Source: Streptomyces albus subsp. albus (GTDB taxonomy: Bacteria; Actinomycetota; Actinomycetes; Streptomycetales; Streptomycetaceae). From it: a DNA stretch of 32,772 nt. Under the pieces are notes generated by a model, which ran no database searches, was not told the DNA's origin, and worked only from the letters and a program-made list of their open reading frames with translations. A program made the position numbers and the translations under genes. The number at the start of each line of letters is the position of its first letter. Position 1 is the stretch's first letter. The stretch is taken from positions 1-32,772 of the forward strand of contig NZ_JOID01000041.1 in assembly GCF_000719865.1 (NCBI RefSeq), in the 5' to 3' direction. Below, one piece after another: positions 1-9,204 of this stretch.

Positions 1-168
1 CGGCACCCCACTCGGCACCACCCGCATCTCCCACCTCGCACGCCTTGCCCTTGTGGCATGACCTGATCAGCCGGTTTGCGTATTCCCCAACGGAGTCGTT
101 CACGCCCGGGGTTCCTCGCAAGAACCGGCTGAACTTCCTGTGTCCATGGGGCTGTTGAGGAGGAACGG

Positions 169-651
169 ATGACTGTGCACATACGCCCGGCGCGGCGCGG
201 CGCGACCGCCCGGAGATGGACGACGGGGGTGTCCCTGGCCGCGCTCCTGCTGATCCCGGGCTCCGCCGCGTCCGCGACACCGGGGACGGGGGTGAGCGGC
301 ACGGTCCTCACCGAGGGCCGCTCCGGTACGACCGTCAAGGCCGTGAACCGCGGCCCGACGGACGTCACCGTCCGGGAGATCACCATCGAGCCCGGCGGAA
401 CCACCGGCTGGCACCACCACACGGGCCCACTGATCGCCGTCCTGAAGTCGGGCACCCTCACACGCACCCTGGCCGACTGCTCCGTGGAGGTCTCGCGGGC
501 CGGGGACTCCTTCGTGGAGCCGCCCGGCCGCCACCGCCCGCACACCGGCCGCAACCTGGGTACCGAGCCCGTCGTACTGTACGTGACCTATGTGCTCCCG
601 GCCGGTGATCCGCTCGCGGTGGACGCCCCGGATCCCGGCTGCGGGGCCTGA
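169..651 (+). CDS. Secreted cupin-domain protein
   Basis: A 160-residue protein with an Arg-rich N-region, a hydrophobic stretch (VSLAALLLIPGSAAS) and an Ala-x-Ala-like cleavage site near residue 36, so it is probably exported. The mature part is a single small beta-barrel cupin: the first motif is the GWHHHTGP segment (three His usable as metal ligands) followed by a Gly turn, and the second is the PPGRHRPHTGRN segment. The ATG is preceded by GAGGAGGAACGG, a strong ribosome site. The family binds a metal or small ligand, but the substrate is not predictable. It stands alone, convergent with the ferredoxin gene. The fold call is firm; the function is unknown. Confidence 0.85.
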   Translation: MTVHIRPARRGATARRWTTGVSLAALLLIPGSAASATPGTGVSGTVLTEGRSGTTVKAVNRGPTDVTVREITIEPGGTTGWHHHTGPLIAVLKSGTLTRTLADCSVEVSRAGDSFVEPPGRHRPHTGRNLGTEPVVLYVTYVLPAGDPLAVDAPDPGCGA

Positions 652-678
652 CCGGGGCGGAGCGCGGCCCCGCCCCGG
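652..678. terminator. Hairpin between convergent cupin and ferredoxin genes
   Basis: Immediately after the cupin stop, CCGGGGCGG (652-660) pairs with CCGCCCCGG (670-678) across a 9-nt loop. There is no T-tract, which is usual for Streptomyces terminators. Its position between two convergent genes suggests a bidirectional terminator. Confidence 0.55.
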
Positions 679-691
679 AGCCCAGGACCCG

Positions 692-907
692 TCAGGGGCG
701 GGGGCCGATCAGCTTCTCCCCGTCGCGCACCTCGATCGCCATCGCCGGGCACGAGTCGGCCAGGTCCAGGACCTCCTCGTCGGGCTCGACGTCCGCCCGC
801 ACCGGGCGGGACCGGTCGGCCTCCATGGTGAAGAGATCGGGCGCGCTGCCCGCGCAGACGGCGGAGCCCATGCACCGCTCCCGGTCCACTTCGATGTGCC
901 AGGTCAT
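692..907 (-). CDS. [3Fe-4S]-type ferredoxin, P450 partner
   Basis: A 71-residue ferredoxin of the small single-cluster kind that feeds actinobacterial P450s. The cluster ligands visible are C12 and C18 (RCMGSAVC) and C53 (DSCPAMAI). The second position that would be Cys in a [4Fe-4S] ferredoxin is not Cys, which fits [3Fe-4S]. It starts two bases after the P450 stop codon, so the two are co-transcribed and probably translationally coupled. It would pass single electrons from a ferredoxin reductase (not in this window) to the upstream P450. Confidence 0.93.
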   Translation of the reverse strand: MTWHIEVDRERCMGSAVCAGSAPDLFTMEADRSRPVRADVEPDEEVLDLADSCPAMAIEVRDGEKLIGPRP

Positions 908-909
908 GC

Positions 910-2103
910 TCACCAACCGATCGGCAGGGTGCGCGGTCCGCGCACGATCATCCGTGTCTTCCACTCGATGTCCCCGGCGATGTGGAGTCCGGGGAACCGG
1001 AGGATCAACGCCCGCAGGGCCTCCTGGAGTTCCAGCCGGGCGAGCGGGGCGCCGAGGCAGTGGTGGGCGCCGTGGCCGAAACCGATGTGCTGGTTGGCCG
1101 GCCGCCCGAAGTCGAGCCGGCCGGGGTCGCCGAAGCGCAGGGCGTCGCGGTTGGCCGCCCCCACGGCGACGAGCACCGGCTCGCCCGCCCGCACCAGGGT
1201 GCCGCCGACCTCGATGTCCTCCGTGGCGTACCGGGCGAAGGCGGCCCCGGCCCCCAGCGGGACGAAGCGCATCAGCTCCTCGACGGCGGCCGGGATCAGC
1301 TCCGGTTCCTCGCGCAGCCGCTTCAGGTGCCCGGGGTGGTCGAGGAGGGTGAGGACGAAGTTGGGGATCTGGGTGGCGGTCGTCTCGTGGCCCGCGATGA
1401 GGATGCCGACGCACAGATCGACGAGTTCCCGTTCCGTGAGCCGGTCGTGGTCGTCGTCGCGGGCGGTGATGAGCGCGCTCATCAGGTCGTCCCGCGGTTC
1501 CTCGCGGTGCCCGGCGATCAGGCCGGCCATGTAGGCGCGCAGTTCCTCGCGCTTGGCGAGAAACTCCTCCATCGTCAGGGAGCTGGTGGACAGCGCCGCG
1601 TCGCTCCACTCGCGGAACCGCGGGCGGTCCTCCTCGGGCACGCCGAGGAGGCGGCAGATGACGGCGACGGGGATCGGCAGGGCGTACTCCTCGACGAGAT
1701 CGGCCGGCGGACCGGTCTCCTCCATGGCGTCGAGCAGTCCGCCGGCCAGGGCCCGGACGTCCGGCCGCAGCCGTTCCACCCGGTGGGTGGTGAACGCCTT
1801 GGCCACCAGGGTGCGCAGCCGGGTGTGGTCGGGCGGGTCCATGGCGAGGATGCCCTCGGCCGTGGACGCCGGGGACTGCCGGGGCTCGTCGCGGCGGGCG
1901 GCCTCGGCCCGGCTGAACCGGCGGTCGCCCAGGACCAGCCGGGCGTCGGCGTAGCGGGTGGCGAGCCAGGCGGGCTCGCCGTACGGCAGCTGTACGCGGA
2001 TCAGGCCGGGGGTGTCGCGGACGCGGTCGTAGGCGTCCGCGAGGCCGAGCCCGGCCGCTTCGTTGAAGGGATAGCTGATCGGTCCGGTGTCGGTCGTGGT
2101 CAC
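910..2103 (-). CDS. Cytochrome P450 monooxygenase
   Basis: A 397-residue soluble bacterial P450 using the GTG at 2101-2103, which has AAAGGGGA about 8 bases upstream; the longer reading frame to 2184 has no such site. Visible motifs: I-helix AGHETT (237-242) for oxygen activation, K-helix ExxR (E276, R279), and heme-ligand loop FGHGAHHCLG with Cys349. The sequence is of the CYP107/CYP105-like actinobacterial kind, often found in secondary metabolism or xenobiotic oxidation, but the substrate cannot be read from sequence. The immediate downstream gene is its ferredoxin. No biosynthetic genes flank it, so it looks like a stand-alone redox pair. Confidence 0.95.
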   Translation of the reverse strand: MTTTDTGPISYPFNEAAGLGLADAYDRVRDTPGLIRVQLPYGEPAWLATRYADARLVLGDRRFSRAEAARRDEPRQSPASTAEGILAMDPPDHTRLRTLVAKAFTTHRVERLRPDVRALAGGLLDAMEETGPPADLVEEYALPIPVAVICRLLGVPEEDRPRFREWSDAALSTSSLTMEEFLAKREELRAYMAGLIAGHREEPRDDLMSALITARDDDHDRLTERELVDLCVGILIAGHETTATQIPNFVLTLLDHPGHLKRLREEPELIPAAVEELMRFVPLGAGAAFARYATEDIEVGGTLVRAGEPVLVAVGAANRDALRFGDPGRLDFGRPANQHIGFGHGAHHCLGAPLARLELQEALRALILRFPGLHIAGDIEWKTRMIVRGPRTLPIGW

Positions 2104-2307
2104 CTTCGGTCCCCTTTCCGGCTCCGGCGTGGGGCGGTTGCCCGCGCCCGTAGGACCGTAGGAACGCGGCCGTTCCGGCGTCAACAGACCCTTTTCGGCC
2201 GCCCGGCGCCCCCGGTGGGCACGGCTCCCGGGCGGGACGCCCGCCTGCAGGCCGGAGCCCGGCGGGACGACGGGACACGGGGACGTCCTGGGGTGGCCCG
2301 TGCCGCT

Positions 2308-2333
2308 GCCCGGTCCGCCCGTGCGGGCCGGGC
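2308..2333 (-). terminator. Possible terminator after the nuo-like operon
   Basis: A GC-rich interrupted inverted repeat (GCCCGG..GCCCG / CGGGC..CGGGC) lies about 50 bases beyond the nuoN stop, in the 279-base gap before the P450 gene. It could end the long operon, but such repeats are common at this GC content and there is no T-tract. Confidence 0.3.
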
Positions 2334-2382
2334 CGGCGCTCCGGGGACTTCCCTGCTCAACTCCCGGCGCGCCGCGCTTCGT

Positions 2383-3857
2383 TCATCCGGCGAGCGGACC
2401 GTCCAGGACAGCGAGGAGCGGGCCCGCGGCGAGCCCGAGGAGCACGGAGAGGCCGGCAGCCGCCCCGGCGACCGCCGCGGCCGGGGCGGTCCGCTCGCCG
2501 GGAGAGAAGGCGCCGGCCCCGTCGTCCGGCCCGTCCGCCCCGCCCGGCTCTCCCGCTCCGGCGCCGGAGGGCGGCGCGAAGGCGAACACGGGGGCGATCC
2601 AGCGCAGGTAGTAGAAGAGCGAGGCGAGGGTGTTGACGGCGGCCAGGACCATCAGCCAGCCGAGGCCGCCGTCCAGCGCCGCGCCGAAGACCTCCAGCTT
2701 GCCCAGGAAGACGGCCGTGGGCGGGGTCCCCAGCAGGCCCAGCAGGCACACCGTCAGGGAGACGGCGAGCACGGGCCGGTGCCGGGCCAGGCCGTGGTAG
2801 CCGTCGATCGTGCGGATCGCGGGGAGGGCGCAGACGACAGCGAAGGCGCCGAGGTTCGTCAGCGCGTAGGCGGCCAGGTAGAAGAGCAGCGCCGGCTGGG
2901 CGAGGGAGCCGGGTCCCGCCACGGCGACGGGCATCAGCAGATAGCCGACCTGGCTGATCGACGAGTAGGCGAGCAGGCGCCGCACGTCCCGCTGGAAGAA
3001 CGCGGCCAGATTGCCGAGGGTCATCGAGGCGGCGGACAGCACGGCCACCAGTTCGGGCCAGCCGGCGGACGTCCCGGAGAACGGCACGGCCGCCAGCCGG
3101 TACAGCGCCGCCACTGCGCCGATCTTGGGGACGGTGGTGAGGAAGGCGCCGACCGGCGCCGTGCTGCCCTGCACCGCGTCCGGCAGCCAGTAGTGGCCGG
3201 GGACCGCCGCGGCCTTGAACGCCATACCGGCCAGCAGCAGGACCGTCCCGGCGGCCGTCAGGCCCGCCGGGGCGTCCGGCAGCTCCGTCCGCAGCAGGGG
3301 GTAGGCGGAGCCGCGCCCGGCCGCGTACAGCAGGGTGATGCCGGCCAGCATCAGCAGCCCGAGCAGCGCGCCGACCACGTAGTACTTCAGGGCGGCCTCG
3401 GTGCCGGGCCCGTCCTTGCGGAAGCCCGCCAGGACGTAGGAGGGGACGCTCGCCAGCAGATAGGCGGCGGCGAGCAGCAGCAGGTCCTGCGCTCCGGCGA
3501 GCATCAGGGCGCCCAGCGCGGCGAGTTGCAGCAGGACGAAGAACTCCGACTGCCGGGGGTGCCCGTGCAGGGGGCCGAGTCCCAGCAGGGAGACCAGCAG
3601 CGTGGAGCCGAGGATCACGATCCGGGCGGTGCCCGTGACGGGGTCGGCGGCGAAGGAGCCGCTGAAGGCGGTGGCGGGCGGCCCGGTGGCGAGGACGGCT
3701 GCCGCCACGGCGCCCGCTCCGCACACCGCGCAGGCCAGCGCGCCCACCAGCCACTGCCGGCGGCGCGGCAGCCACGAGCCCAGCAGCAGTCCGGCGACGG
3801 CCCCGGCCGCGAGCAGCGCCTCGGGGACGAGTTCGACGAGGCTCCGTTCCATCGGGG

Positions 3858-3861
<4 letters not shown>
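2383..3861 (-). CDS. nuoN: NuoN-like proton-pumping antiporter subunit of complex I
   Basis: A 492-residue multi-spanning membrane protein, last gene of the operon, whose ATG overlaps the nuoM stop (ATGA). NuoN/Mrp hallmarks are present: SVPSYVLAGF at TM4-5, ALKYYVVGA, the discontinuous TM7 stretch AFKAAAVPGHYWLPDAVQGS with its Lys, and VPKIGAVAALYRL. The TM5 carboxylate found in most NuoN proteins (the Glu of ELxSLP) is not there: the aligned segment reads YLLASVP (Y134, L135, P140). The C-terminus is Ala/Gly-rich and shorter on motifs. Role: one of three antiporter-like units expected to move protons across the membrane; the altered TM5 makes the coupling here uncertain. Confidence 0.93.
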
Positions 3862-5369
<1,508 letters not shown>

Positions 5370-5375
5370 GGCGGG

Positions 5376-7379
5376 TCACCTCACAGCGACGAGGACGAGG
5401 GCGAGGGCGAGGACGGCGAAGGCCGCGACGGCCTGGGCGAGGTACTGGTGGAGCCGGCCGGTCTGCGGCCGGCGGGCCAGCCGCCCCAGGGCCCGGGCCC
5501 CGGACGTGACGCCCCGCACGAGGCCGTCGAACAACCACTCCTCGCCCGCACCGGCGCCCCCGGCCGGCCGCCGGGTGGCGCGGGCGAGCCGCAGGGTTCC
5601 GCGGGCGGCCGCGGCGGTGGCCCGGTCCGGGCCCCGGGCGTCGAGGGCGGCCGCGGCTCCGGCGGCACGCAGGGCTCCGGGCCCGGCGGCGCGGACGGCC
5701 CGGCCGAGGACGCGGTCGTCGAAGGCGGCCAGCGCCCCGGCCAGCCGCAGGACCGGGCGGACGAGGAGCAGCCGGGCCAGGGCCTCCAGCCGCAGCCAGT
5801 CGCCCCACCAGGCGGTGACGGCGGGCGGCAGCGGCAGCGGACGGGCCGCCCGCCGCCACACGGCGGCCGAGGCGGCGAGGGCGAGAGCGGCGGACAGCGC
5901 CATCTCCCAGCCGTGCGGGACCGGTTCGCCCCCGGCCCCGAGGAGCCGCCCGAACGCCGGCCGGGCCGGTTCGAAGGCGAGAACGGCGAGTGCGGCACAG
6001 GCGAGCGCCAGCCCGGCCAGGGACCAGGACGCCGGGGCGGGCAGCGCCCGGCCGCCGGCACGGGCCGCGCCGCCGGCGGGGACCGCATCGCTGTCACCGC
6101 CCTCCCCCGCGGCGCCGCGTGCCGGCCGCCAGACGTACCACAGGGCCTTGGCGCTGTAGACGGCGGCGACGACGGCGGCCGCGAGCCCCGTCGCGTACAG
6201 CGCCGCCCCGTGCTCCAGGGCCGAGGCCAGCAGCAGGTCCTTGGCCCCCCAGAGCACCAGCGGGGGCCAGCCCGCCAGGGTCAGCGCGGCGACGGTGAAG
6301 GCGGCTCCGGCCACGCGGTGGTGGCGGGCGGCGCCGCGCAGTCCGGGCAGCGCCTTGGTGCCCAGCAGCGTCAGCCAGGCCCCCGCCACCAGGAAGGCCA
6401 GGCTCTTGGCCGCGGCGTGGCCGAGGAACTGGAGCGTTCCGCCGGTGACGCCTCCGCTGCCGGCCGCGAGCACCATGAACCCGGCCTGGGCGCAGGTGGA
6501 GGCGGCCAGCAGTTGCTTGAGGTCGGTCTGGGCCACCGCGACCAGGCCCAGCAGCACGGCGGTCACGGCACCGGTCCTGGCCACCGCCGGCCCGCCCCAG
6601 CCGGAGGCGGTCAGCAGCGGTTCGGTCCGCAGGAGCAGATAGGCCCCGGCGGCGGCCATGGTCGCCGAGTGCAGCAGCGCGGAGACCGGGGCCGGGCCCT
6701 CCATGGCCCGCGAGAGCCAGAAGCTGAAGGGCAGTTGGGCCGATTTGCCGAAGGCCGCCACGATGAGGCCCGCGGTGACGACGGACAGCCAGGGGTCGGC
6801 GGTGCCGGGCAGTTCGTCCAGGTCGAGCCCTCCGGCCGCGCCCCCGGCGAGCGCGGCGCCCGCGGCGATGTAGAGGCCGAGGTCGGCGGCGCGGGTGGTG
6901 AGGAACGCGGTACCGGCGGCCCGCACCCGCGCCGGCTCCCGCCACCAATAGCCGATGAGGGCCCAGGAGGTGGCGCCCATCAGCTCCCAGGCCATGAGCA
7001 GCACGGGCAGGGTGTCCGCCGTGACGGTGGTGAGCATGGCGCCGGAGAAGAGCAGCATCAGCCCGGAGAAGCGGGCCCGCGCCGCGCCGGGCCCGTTGCC
7101 CCGGCTGCTGAAGACGAGGACGGCCAGGGTGACGGTGGCCGTGGCCACGGCCACCGGGCCGGACGGTCCGTCCACCGCCAGCCGTACGGGGAGCCCGTCC
7201 AGCAGCGGCGCCGCGGCCTCCGGCCGGATGACGGCGGCGGCACCGGCCAGGCCCAGGGTGGCGGCGGACGCGGCGACCGCCGTTCCGGGCGCCACCCGGT
7301 CGGCCCGGCGGCCCAGGACGGCCAGGGCCGTGCCGGAGCCCAGCGGCAGGGCGATGAGGGCCCACAGCAGCGGGCTCAC
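5376..7379 (-). CDS. nuoL: NuoL-like antiporter subunit of complex I
   Basis: A 667-residue protein, the largest of the operon, starting at a GTG (7377-7379) that overlaps the nuoK stop. It has the NuoL signatures MAWELMGATSWALIGYWW (TM5 Glu kept), GKSAQLPFSFWLSRAMEGP (TM7 Lys) and ALLHSATMAAAGAYLL. Length beyond the core fits the C-terminal part that carries the lateral helix in true NuoL, though the C-terminal 200 residues are Arg/Ala/Gly-rich and weakly conserved. Role: distal proton-translocating unit of the membrane arm. It is the best conserved of the three antiporter subunits here. Confidence 0.95.
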   Translation of the reverse strand: MSPLLWALIALPLGSGTALAVLGRRADRVAPGTAVAASAATLGLAGAAAVIRPEAAAPLLDGLPVRLAVDGPSGPVAVATATVTLAVLVFSSRGNGPGAARARFSGLMLLFSGAMLTTVTADTLPVLLMAWELMGATSWALIGYWWREPARVRAAGTAFLTTRAADLGLYIAAGAALAGGAAGGLDLDELPGTADPWLSVVTAGLIVAAFGKSAQLPFSFWLSRAMEGPAPVSALLHSATMAAAGAYLLLRTEPLLTASGWGGPAVARTGAVTAVLLGLVAVAQTDLKQLLAASTCAQAGFMVLAAGSGGVTGGTLQFLGHAAAKSLAFLVAGAWLTLLGTKALPGLRGAARHHRVAGAAFTVAALTLAGWPPLVLWGAKDLLLASALEHGAALYATGLAAAVVAAVYSAKALWYVWRPARGAAGEGGDSDAVPAGGAARAGGRALPAPASWSLAGLALACAALAVLAFEPARPAFGRLLGAGGEPVPHGWEMALSAALALAASAAVWRRAARPLPLPPAVTAWWGDWLRLEALARLLLVRPVLRLAGALAAFDDRVLGRAVRAAGPGALRAAGAAAALDARGPDRATAAAARGTLRLARATRRPAGGAGAGEEWLFDGLVRGVTSGARALGRLARRPQTGRLHQYLAQAVAAFAVLALALVLVAVR

Positions 7380-7681
7380 TCCTTCAGCTCCGCGGCCATG
7401 TCGGTCATGTCGATCTCCCGGGCCCGGAAGAGGGCGGTGACCACCGCGAACCCGACGGCCATCTCCACGGCCATCACGGTGACGGCCAGCACGATGAGCA
7501 CCTGACCGTCGGCGTTCGCCGGCGCGATGTGGTGCCAGACGGCCGCGGCGGCCACGATCAGCCCGCCCAGCATGAGTTCGAGGCCCATCATCAGCATCAC
7601 GACGGACTGCTGGGTGAGCGCGCCGAACAAGCCGGTGCTGAACAGCGCGGCGGCGAGCAGCAGCAGTGTCTCCAGGGTCAT
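7376..7681 (-). CDS. nuoK: NuoK-like membrane subunit of complex I
   Basis: A 101-residue, three-helix membrane protein. It keeps the membrane Glu residues typical of NuoK: GLELMLGG (about E35) and AVEMAVGFAVV (about E73). It starts at ATG 7679-7681, overlapping the nuoJ stop as ATGA, and overlaps the nuoL start by 4 bases, so translation is coupled along J-K-L. Role: part of the proton path linking NuoH/NuoA/NuoJ to the antiporter subunits. Confidence 0.94.
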   Translation of the reverse strand: MTLETLLLLAAALFSTGLFGALTQQSVVMLMMGLELMLGGLIVAAAAVWHHIAPANADGQVLIVLAVTVMAVEMAVGFAVVTALFRAREIDMTDMAAELKE

Positions 7682-8241
7682 CGCCTGCCGCCTCCCGGCA
7701 AAGGGTCGTCGGGCCGGCGGGCCGTCAGGTCGTCCCCGAAGCGGTCGTAGCGGCCGCGGCGGGTGGCCAGGACCACGGTGCCGACGATGGTGGCGAACAG
7801 GGCCATGCCCAAGGTCATCATGGTGAGCATGTGCGGCCCCATCAGCGACATGCCCAGGTCGTGGGTGGGGTCGGCGGGCGGCCGGCCGCGGCGGGCCGGC
7901 CAGGGGGCGAGCAGGATGCCCGCGGCCAGCGCGGCGAAGAGCGTTCCGCAGAGGACGGCCGCGCCCTTGGTGTTGTGCAGCATCGACATGGGCATCAGCC
8001 CGGCCGGATTCATCATGTACATCACCATGAAGACGGCCATGAGGGCCATCTCGATGATCATCATCAGCAGGATGACGACGCCCAGGTAGTCCAGCCCGAG
8101 GAGCATCACCACGCCGCCGGCGCTCAGCAGCGAGGTGAGCAGGGCGTAGGTGGCCCGGGCCATGGAGTCGAAGCGGAACACCATGACCCCGGCGGCGGCC
8201 GCGAGTACGGCCAGCGCCCAGAACAGCGCGTGATCGAGCAT
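7678..8241 (-). CDS. nuoJ: NuoJ-like membrane subunit of complex I
   Basis: A 187-residue protein with several hydrophobic helices. The NuoJ TM3 region is recognisable as LLGLDYLGVVILLMMIIEMA, followed by an unusually Met-rich stretch (MAVFMVMYMMNPAGLMPMSML). The ATG has AAAGGAG about 12 bases upstream and lies 18 bases after the nuoH stop. Role: conformational/proton-transfer subunit at the junction between the quinone region and the antiporters. Confidence 0.92.
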   Translation of the reverse strand: MLDHALFWALAVLAAAAGVMVFRFDSMARATYALLTSLLSAGGVVMLLGLDYLGVVILLMMIIEMALMAVFMVMYMMNPAGLMPMSMLHNTKGAAVLCGTLFAALAAGILLAPWPARRGRPPADPTHDLGMSLMGPHMLTMMTLGMALFATIVGTVVLATRRGRYDRFGDDLTARRPDDPLPGGGRR

Positions 8242-8259
8242 CGGCGGATTCCGCTCCTT

Positions 8260-9204
8260 TCATCGGTTGAGGACGACGACGGCGACGGCCAGCGCCTGAA
8301 GCAGGGTCAGCGGCACCAGCACCGTCCACGCGAACTCGGTGTACCGCTCCATCCGGACGGCGGGCAGGGCGCGCCGGGCCGCGAGCAGGACGGCCAGCAC
8401 GGCCGCCGTCTTCAGCAGCGTCCAGAGCCAGCCGGGCAGCAGCGGGCCGTGCCCGCCGCCGAGGAACAGCGGCACGGCGAACCCGGCCGTCACCACGAGC
8501 AGCGTCCACCGCCCGCCGAGGACGACCAGCCGTGCGGGACCGCCGAGTTCGGCCGCCGCGCCGCCCGCCGCGTCGCGGCCCAGCGGATGGCCGAACGGCC
8601 CCCAGAACGCCATGGCGACGGCGCTCAGCAGATAGACGGCGAAGGCGGCCGGCATCCAGAGCGCGAACCACAGGTCCTCCTGCCGCGCCACCACCTCCCC
8701 GACCCGCAGGGACTCCGCGCCGAGCGCCGCCGTCGTGATCGCCAGCATGTGCGGCAGTTCGTAGGCCAGCCCCTGGGCGAGGAAGCGGTAGCCGCCGATC
8801 AGGGACAGCGCCGAGTTCGGCGCCCAGCCCGTGAGCCATACGGCGGCCCAGGCGAGCACTTCCATGGCGTTGAACCAGACGATGCCGACGGCGGGATCGG
8901 TGACGGACCGGAACCCCAGGGGCAGCACCGCGCCCGCCAGGACGGCGGCGGTGGGAACCAGCGCCACCCCGGCCCGGCGGAGCGCGCCGTCCGCGGCGGT
9001 GGTGGTCCGCGGCTGCTGCACCAGGAGCCGCAGCGCCTCCCGCAGCGGGGCGGCCGCCCGGGCCGCCAGTTCACCGGCGGAACCGGCCGGCCCCCGCTCC
9101 GCCGCGGCGGACACCACCGCTCCGCACCCGGCCGTGACGGCGGCCAGGGCGAGCAGTGCGAACGGCAGCGCGATCACCGTCCAGAGCGGCGCGGCCTCAG
9201 ACAT
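8260..9204 (-). CDS. nuoH: Divergent NuoH-like membrane subunit
   Basis: A 314-residue polytopic protein matching NuoH in the segment GWAPNSALSLIGGYRFLAQG..YELP (residues 126-151; canonical GWASNSKYALLGALRxxAQxxSYE). It begins 8 bases inside the end of the BD-fusion gene. The long acidic loop between TM5 and TM6 of ordinary NuoH (FDxPEAESELVxGYxxEY), which lines the quinone chamber, is missing: residues 200-225 instead read WGPFGHPLGRD..AAELGGPARL with only one Glu. The N-terminal amphipathic region is also shortened. The overall identity as NuoH is solid; ordinary quinone binding is doubtful. Confidence 0.9.
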   Translation of the reverse strand: MSEAAPLWTVIALPFALLALAAVTAGCGAVVSAAAERGPAGSAGELAARAAAPLREALRLLVQQPRTTTAADGALRRAGVALVPTAAVLAGAVLPLGFRSVTDPAVGIVWFNAMEVLAWAAVWLTGWAPNSALSLIGGYRFLAQGLAYELPHMLAITTAALGAESLRVGEVVARQEDLWFALWMPAAFAVYLLSAVAMAFWGPFGHPLGRDAAGGAAAELGGPARLVVLGGRWTLLVVTAGFAVPLFLGGGHGPLLPGWLWTLLKTAAVLAVLLAARRALPAVRMERYTEFAWTVLVPLTLLQALAVAVVVLNR

